The notes under the pieces: model-generated
The model's database searches: none
What the model saw: the letters and a program-made list of their open reading frames with translations, nothing else
Told to the model about the DNA's origin: nothing
Part shown: positions 59,250 through 64,000 of the stretch, in pieces
How positions within the stretch are numbered: the stretch's first letter is position 1
Layout: each line of letters begins with the position of its first letter
Translations under genes and position numbers: made by a program
From: Piper betle
Lineage: Eukaryota; Streptophyta; Magnoliopsida; Piperales; Piperaceae
Assembly: GCA_033002965.1 (NCBI GenBank)
Contig: JAURVB010012950.1
Span: 1 to 64,000 of the forward strand
DNA: 64,000 nucleotides
Direction of reading: 5' to 3'

Positions 59250-59700
59250 AACTTCAATGCCCCACCCGCCTTCTTCTTCCCCTACATTTTCCGCCCTATC
59301 TTTTCCCCCCAGCCCTGTTTTGCTGCACCGCTTTGCCTCACCGCTGGCTAGTGCTATCGCTGCCTCGCCACCGTCATAAAGTCCAGCATCCCCTCATGTA
59401 TCCTCTACCACCTCACTGCCTACTCCGTGGCTGCCCGCTCCGTCTCCACCGCCGACGCCATTGCCGCCAACGTCGACAGCCTCCTCGTCCCCCTCTCTCT
59501 TGGTGGCAATGATGAGATCCGCTCGATCGTCGACGAGATTCGAGCAGAGGGGCCGCGGCAGTGGTGGCAAGGATGCGAACTGTGTAGAGGGGCCGCGACA
59601 GAGGGGTTGCTTGGCTGTGCTGCACGGTGACCCCGGGCATACGCCGTCCAGGCCTGGGGAAGAGTCGGGAAGGTAGTGAGGTTGCCGGTGGTGGGGCGGC
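59250..59700 (+). other. GC-rich cargo in L, left
   Basis: A plus-strand frame reading through 59380-59560 (SIPSCILYHLTAYSVAARS, then LLVPLSLGGNDEIRSIVDEI) has gene-like codon composition, while three other frames are also open. It may be a captured gene fragment, as carried by Pack-type elements. I do not recognise the protein. Confidence 0.3.
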
Positions 59701-59736
59701 AGTGCAAAACAGAAGGGGGAAGGAAAGGGCAATGGC

Positions 59737-60920
59737 AATTTTGTAATAAACATTTGACTCGCTCCCGACTTTGAATCAATATTACAAAATGAATTTTAAA
59801 AAATAAAATAAACTAATTTTGTAACAAAAATTTGACTTCCTCCCAACTTGAATTACTATTATGAAATAATTTTTTTAAAAAAATATAATTTCGTAATAAA
59901 AACTTTGACTCGCTCCTGACTCGAGTCAATATTACGAAATACATCTCGAAAAATTTGAAAAAATAAAGTAAAATACCATAAAATTAAATAAACCATTAGA
60001 ACTCGATTAATATATTTTATTGTATCTTGCTATATTTTTAATATTCTTTGGGATATATTTTATAATATTAACTTTAGTTAGGAGCGAGTCAAGTTTTTAT
60101 TATAAAATTGCCATTGTTTCATTTTTCTTCACCAACCCTCTTTTTTCCCCCCACCGATCAATGACGATTTTGTAATAAAAACTTGACCGCTCCTCACTCG
60201 AGTCAATATTTTGAAATATATCCAAAAAAAATGAAACAAATATAGTAAAATACAATAAAAATAAAATAATCAAGTTATAATGGATTACTTTATTTTATGG
60301 CATTTTAATCTTTTTTCATATTTTTGAAGATGTATTTCAAAATATTGACTTGAGTCTAGAAGGAAATGGGCATGGGTAGTTTTGTAATAAAAACTTGACT
60401 CACTCCAAACTATAATCAATATTATGAAATAAATTTTAAAATATATATGTATAATAATTTTATCATAAAAACTTAACTCGTTCCTAATTTGAATCAATAT
60501 TAATAAATAAAATTTAAAAAATATATAAAATAATTTCCTAATAAAAACTTGACTCGTTACCCAATCGAGTCAATATTACGAAATAAATTTATTTTTTTAG
60601 ATTATCTGATAAGTTTATTTTTTAAAATTTTATTTCATAATAAAAACTTGACACATCCGAACTTGAGTTAATATTACAAAATAAAATTTAAAAAATATAT
60701 AAAATAATTTTGTAATAAAAAATTAACTTGCTTCCAACTAGAGTTAATATTACGAAATTAATTTTACAATATAAAAATAATTTCCTAATAAAAACATGAC
60801 TCTTGTTGGGAGTGAGTTAAGTTTTTATTGCAAAATTATTATTATTATTATATATAAATATATAATTTATTTTGTAATATTGATTCGAGTCGAGGATGAG
60901 TCAATTACAAAATTGCCCCC
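59737..60920. repeat. Palindromic TTGACTCG array, about 13 units
   Basis: Each unit of 50-75 bp reads roughly TTTTGTAATAAAAACTTGAC, TCGCTCCCAACTCGAGTCAA, TATTACGAAATAAATTTT. Units start near 59737, 59815, 59888, 60167, 60378, 60457, 60532, 60630, 60706 and 60779; inverted units lie near 60050, 60330 and 60867. TTGACT and AGTCAA are W-box cores (WRKY-factor sites), so each unit has a facing pair. AT-rich spacers of 10-50 bp separate units. Confidence 0.75.
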
Positions 60921-61684
60921 CTGACTTTCACCACCCGACTTTCTCCCCTTCCAACGATCGCCCTCTCCTCTATTTTTTCCCTGCCACCGCGACCGCCGGT
61001 GAGTTCGCCGTCACTGTCACCTACACCACGGCCGGCCGTGTTGTAACCGCCTACTCACGTGACTCCCAAGACGATGCCTCCCGCCGGCCATACCTATGCC
61101 GCATTGATGGAGAAACAGAGGAACCGAAATACAGGAAACTCCTCTACTTCGCTGTCATTGCAGCTTACGCCTACGCTGGAGCACAGCCCGCCCACTGCTA
61201 GCCAGTGACTCCGCTGGCCATTGCCACCTCGCAACCACGGCAACCCCAAGTGACCCAAAGTTGCACAGCAAAACAGAGGGGCGTGGGAGGGGTGGAGCGG
61301 GGCGGCAGGCACAGGGGGGAGGGGCGCAGGGCAGAGCAAGGGGCATGGGGCGGGGAGGGGGGCATAGGGGAGGGGCGCGGGGCTGGGCGAGGGGTATGGG
61401 GCAGAGCGAGGGGCGTGGGGCGAAGGCACAGGGTGAGGAAAGAGGCTTGGCGGGGGGTGGGGTGAATGCAGGGGAGGGGGGATGGGGCAGGGCGAGGGAT
61501 GCAGCAGGGTTTGGGGACGAAGGCTACTCCGGTGGGGGCGAAGGCCGCGCCGGTAGGGGCGAAGGCCGAGCCGGTAGGGGCGAAGGCCGAGCCAGTAGGG
61601 GCGAAGGCCGCATCGATGGGAGGGGCGAAGGAGGCCGGTGGGGAGTAGGGGTGGGGTGAGAGCTTAAGTTTTGGAAAGGTGGGG
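60921..61684. other. GC-rich cargo in L, right, with 21-bp repeats
   Basis: A plus-strand frame (60896-61201) reads through VTYTTAGRVVTAYSRDSQDD without a known domain. From 61257 the strand is extremely G-rich (GGGGCGAGGGGCATGGGG-like words). Four to five 21-bp units GGTAGGGGCGAAGGCCGAGCC lie at 61531-61614 and give a minus-strand FAPTGSA heptad repeat. The G-runs could form quadruplexes on the plus strand. Confidence 0.5.
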
Positions 61685-61773
61685 GGAATGTCCAGTCGTT
61701 GGATAAAATCCAATGGCTGGAACACTACAGCACTGCCAAGATGGCTTTGCTGCAGGACAACCTCCCCTCCCTA

Positions 61774-61800
61774 CATATATATATATATATATAATATATA
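61774..61800. repeat. (TA)n tract right of L
   Basis: TA run that separates L from the continuation of F7; together with 59137-59157 it marks the TA target. Confidence 0.85.
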
Positions 61801-62192
61801 TACAGATATCCATACGTGGGCCCCACTAGATTACGAGTTTTTGGATTAAAGCCATACGTGCTACGTGGTGAGATTAGAGCCATCCATGCCGACCCTAGCT
61901 TCCTCCCATTGATTTCCATAGATTTACCATGCTATTGAGGATTTTCACATTAGCACTGCAGCCACCTCAGCTCTCTGCTAGAGCGACCCTGGCCCTCCTC
62001 TGGCCCCCGGATTAGTACGGCTGTGGCTACCTCGCTGCCAGTGATAGCATTTTTGCAATTGATTTCTGCTACCGTTGCCACCATCTTGAGACATTTTCCG
62101 GTGGCAGTGGGCCACCTCCGGCCTATCGGACCACTTAGACATATTACCTTTATCGAGATCTTCATTTTTAGACCACCCATGACCACCACCGT

Positions 62193-63378
62193 TGTAACAC
62201 CATAAATCCGGTCCATGCTCGTGAACCGAACCGACATGTTACAGGCCTCGGTTAGTTGGCTAACCCGAACCCAACTCACACGGATCTAATCTTGGCATCT
62301 TAAGGTGAAGATATTACTCGTCATACATGGATGAATGCACAGAATCTAACATGATACTACATGATACTACATGAATGACATGCAAACTAAATTACAAATC
62401 ATCACAATTAAGATCAAAATCGATGAAAATTCTGAAATAAAACGGACAGAATTTCCCCTAAAAGTGCAATTAGGGTCACTTTGTCAAAATACTATATATA
62501 AACATATATGCAAATATGTATCTATATATCACGCAACTTCATTCACACAATCAAATATACTATTTACTCACTCTAAAGCTTCGGTCTCAACCCACCACTC
62601 TCCTGCTGTGCAATCTATTCATGTTTCACATTTGGTCAGCGTGTCATAGCATTCAATCATATCACATCATCATATCATTGCATTTAATCATATCCTATCA
62701 TGTCTTAGCATTTCACAACATTCACAATATAATAGAATCATAAATAGAATATTAACCACTCTATCGGCTGACATGTATGCAAGCAACAACAGTGCTCCTC
62801 CGTCCAAGCTGGCTCCTCCAACTCGTAGTTATTACCTACATATAGTATAAAAACACATCACTAACAAGTGTTACTGGTCCGAAAAATAAAATAACTATAA
62901 CAAGCTGGCTATGAGAGCAAAGTCTCATATAAAAGAAAACATCATATACTCCATGTGAACACTATGAAGGGCACTACTAAGGGGCCACTAGGCTGCAGAC
63001 CGGGTAACATCTTGAACTTAATGATTTACTGCGGCTGATGCCGCTCTCGGCATTTTCTTATTTCATTTTCTGGTCTCAAATCCAAAGCCCTCTCCTTACC
63101 TCTATATTTCTCCAGGCCTAGAGCACAAAGGCCAAGTACTCTCAGGCATCGCCTTTAGTACCCTTTGAATCACAAGTCCGGACATGAGTTGTATTAAACA
63201 GTACCCGTAAACCTCCACGTTCTCCGGGTGTGAGGAACTCATACGCGGAGTTGTCAAGATTCCTCGAGAATGGAACAGTCCTCTAGCACTAATCCAGAGC
63301 CTTCTTTGACTGTCACAGCATCTGCTCATGGTACGCGCAGTCGATTTCTCCATTTCTCATCTCACTGAAAATACGAAA

Positions 63379-63414
<36 letters not shown>

Positions 63415-64000
63415 TTTGATAAGGGATTTACATAATAGGCTCGAAGGCAACTCGTGGTGGATCTTGTTTTCGAAATCATCCTCGAGGGATCTCATCCTCG
63501 AGGGGTTATTAATCCGAAAAATGGTTCAATTAAATGGCCCGAGTTAATGGGATCCAATAAAATGCCACTTAACCCGTCCTGCAAATAATTAAATAAGCAT
63601 GCAATAGAAAAGAGCGTAAAATAGAGACGAGTCCTAAACGGACTTGGTAGAAGCTCCAAGCGTGTCATCGCGCCTAGGCGGCGAGCTCCTACTTCGTACC
63701 TACACATCAAAACTAAATACTAACACCCACTAAGTAAATGATGTATCAAACTCAATGAACATCACACAGAATACAAATAACATCCATCAACAGTCAAATA
63801 ATCATAATGTGAAAATAATTCTAAGTCATCCTATTCATACAAATTTTATGCTATTTTTCTAAGTTACGTCATACTCAATTAGCATGCTCAAACTCGATCT
63901 ACCTCATTAGATCACTCACTATTCATTCCCAATTAATTGCTTCATACAATCAACACTGCACTCATACTCATACATTTATCATGACAATTATTCAATTCTA
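62193..64000 (-). mobile_element. G2: G-family LTR, right end outside window
   Basis: Starts TGTAACACCATAAATCC inside F7 and is colinear with G3 from its start and with G0 from about 63060 on (CTCTCAGGCATCGCCTTTAG; CCGTAAACCTCCACGTTCTC). A TA run (63384-63412) is internal. Parts of 63370-63570 match the inverted F LTR (43240-43330), so G and F are related families. It is cut by the window end. Confidence 0.75.
63384..63412. repeat. (TA)n tract in G2
   Basis: TA run inside the LTR; G0 has only TATATATATA at the matching place (380-389). Confidence 0.85.

Larger units (their letters stand above)
59158..61773. mobile_element. Element L: 2.6-kb TIR element in a TA tract
   Basis: Terminal inverted repeats of about 90 bp (59158-59250 and 61685-61773), roughly three quarters identical by eye. 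Each contains two successive hairpins: CTGCAGCATAGCCAA/GTTGGCTGTGCTGCAG and AGCCGTTGGAT-TATG-ATCCAACGGCT on the left, with equivalents on the right. TA runs lie directly outside both ends. The interior has a GC-rich part (59250-59700), the palindromic array (59737-60920) and a second GC-rich part (60920-61680). No transposase, so non-autonomous. The superfamily is not clear; a Mutator-like or other TIR element that prefers TA runs is possible. Confidence 0.65.
55859..62192 (+). mobile_element. F7: F-family LTR, split by I, H3, L and cut by G2
   Basis: LTR pieces are 55859-56007, 58143-58489 and 61801-62192. Start TGTAAAACCTAGCC. The order of landmarks matches F1. Insert I sits where F6 reads through (ACATTATATTCAGTTAGG). 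H3 and L both lie in the TA run that follows GGTCCATATA, a site where F1 has TATATGTATATTACATATAC. G2 starts at 62193 and the remaining F7 sequence is outside the window. Confidence 0.78.

Noticed and set aside
58249..59779. Many overlapping frames of 60-152 codons
   Set aside because: They cross TA runs and TIRs or are shadows of each other in GC-rich sequence; none has a recognisable domain.
61094..61725. Minus-strand Pro-rich frame with FAPTG repeats
   Set aside because: Produced by the G-rich tract and 21-bp repeats; low complexity, overlaps other open frames.

Overview
This window reads as repeat-rich intergenic DNA from a flowering plant with a large genome. I see no intact host gene. 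Almost all of it is LTR retrotransposon sequence (chromodomain-bearing Ty3/gypsy and Athila-like Ty3/gypsy), plus a decayed CACTA DNA transposon and two fold-back elements sitting in TA tracts. The plant assignment rests on initiator-Met-tRNA and Asp-tRNA primer sites, chromovirus gag-pol, an Athila-type gag with CX2CX3HX4C, TNP2-like CACTA transposase relics and the TIR CACTAGTAGAAAA. I cannot name the species.

Left half (1-29487) is one deep nest, resolved from LTR ends, target-site duplications (TSDs) and uninterrupted sister copies. Family names here are mine. Element F (5' LTR ends at 3302, 3' LTR starts at 4049) has solo LTR E1 (4830-24768) in its 3' LTR. E1 contains chromovirus A (6852-23866, TSD ATTGG). 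A contains Athila-like B (11390-19373). B's 5' LTR contains solo LTR C (16295-19048). G0 (1-2066) sits in F's 5' LTR. A second E-family solo LTR, E2 (26565-29487), follows in the opposite orientation.

Middle (29488-40869): a CACTA transposon relic K (coding relics 29845-31014, 180-bp tandem repeats, 3' terminus at 39243) is split by chromovirus D (31178-37154, TSD TTTTG). D keeps the longest coding sequence: gag, protease and reverse transcriptase on the minus strand, broken by one in-frame stop, one frameshift and a large deletion of RNase H and integrase. A second CACTA-like subterminal repeat region follows at 39886-40540.

Right half (40870-64000) is built on F-family LTRs: F2 (40870-48909) containing inverted F3 and the double-LTR insert J1-J2; F4 and F5 near 51 kb; and F6/F7, which lie in a roughly 745-bp tandem duplication. 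F7 contains short-LTR element I (56008-58142, TSD ATATT), fold-back elements H3 and L in a TA tract, and G2, which runs off the end. The 48910-50791 stretch is not explained by any repeat seen elsewhere in the window.

The most unusual signals are: (1) several LTR families share short conserved blocks but carry different tandem-repeat cassettes between them; (2) element L carries about 13 copies of a palindromic TTGACTCG/CGAGTCAA unit, a motif also found once in most of the LTR families here; (3) H and L termini are hairpins whose arms covary; (4) element I contains an LTR flanked directly by a polypurine tract and a primer-binding site, as in a tandem or circular retroelement. All coding sequence is defective; nothing here is expected to move on its own.
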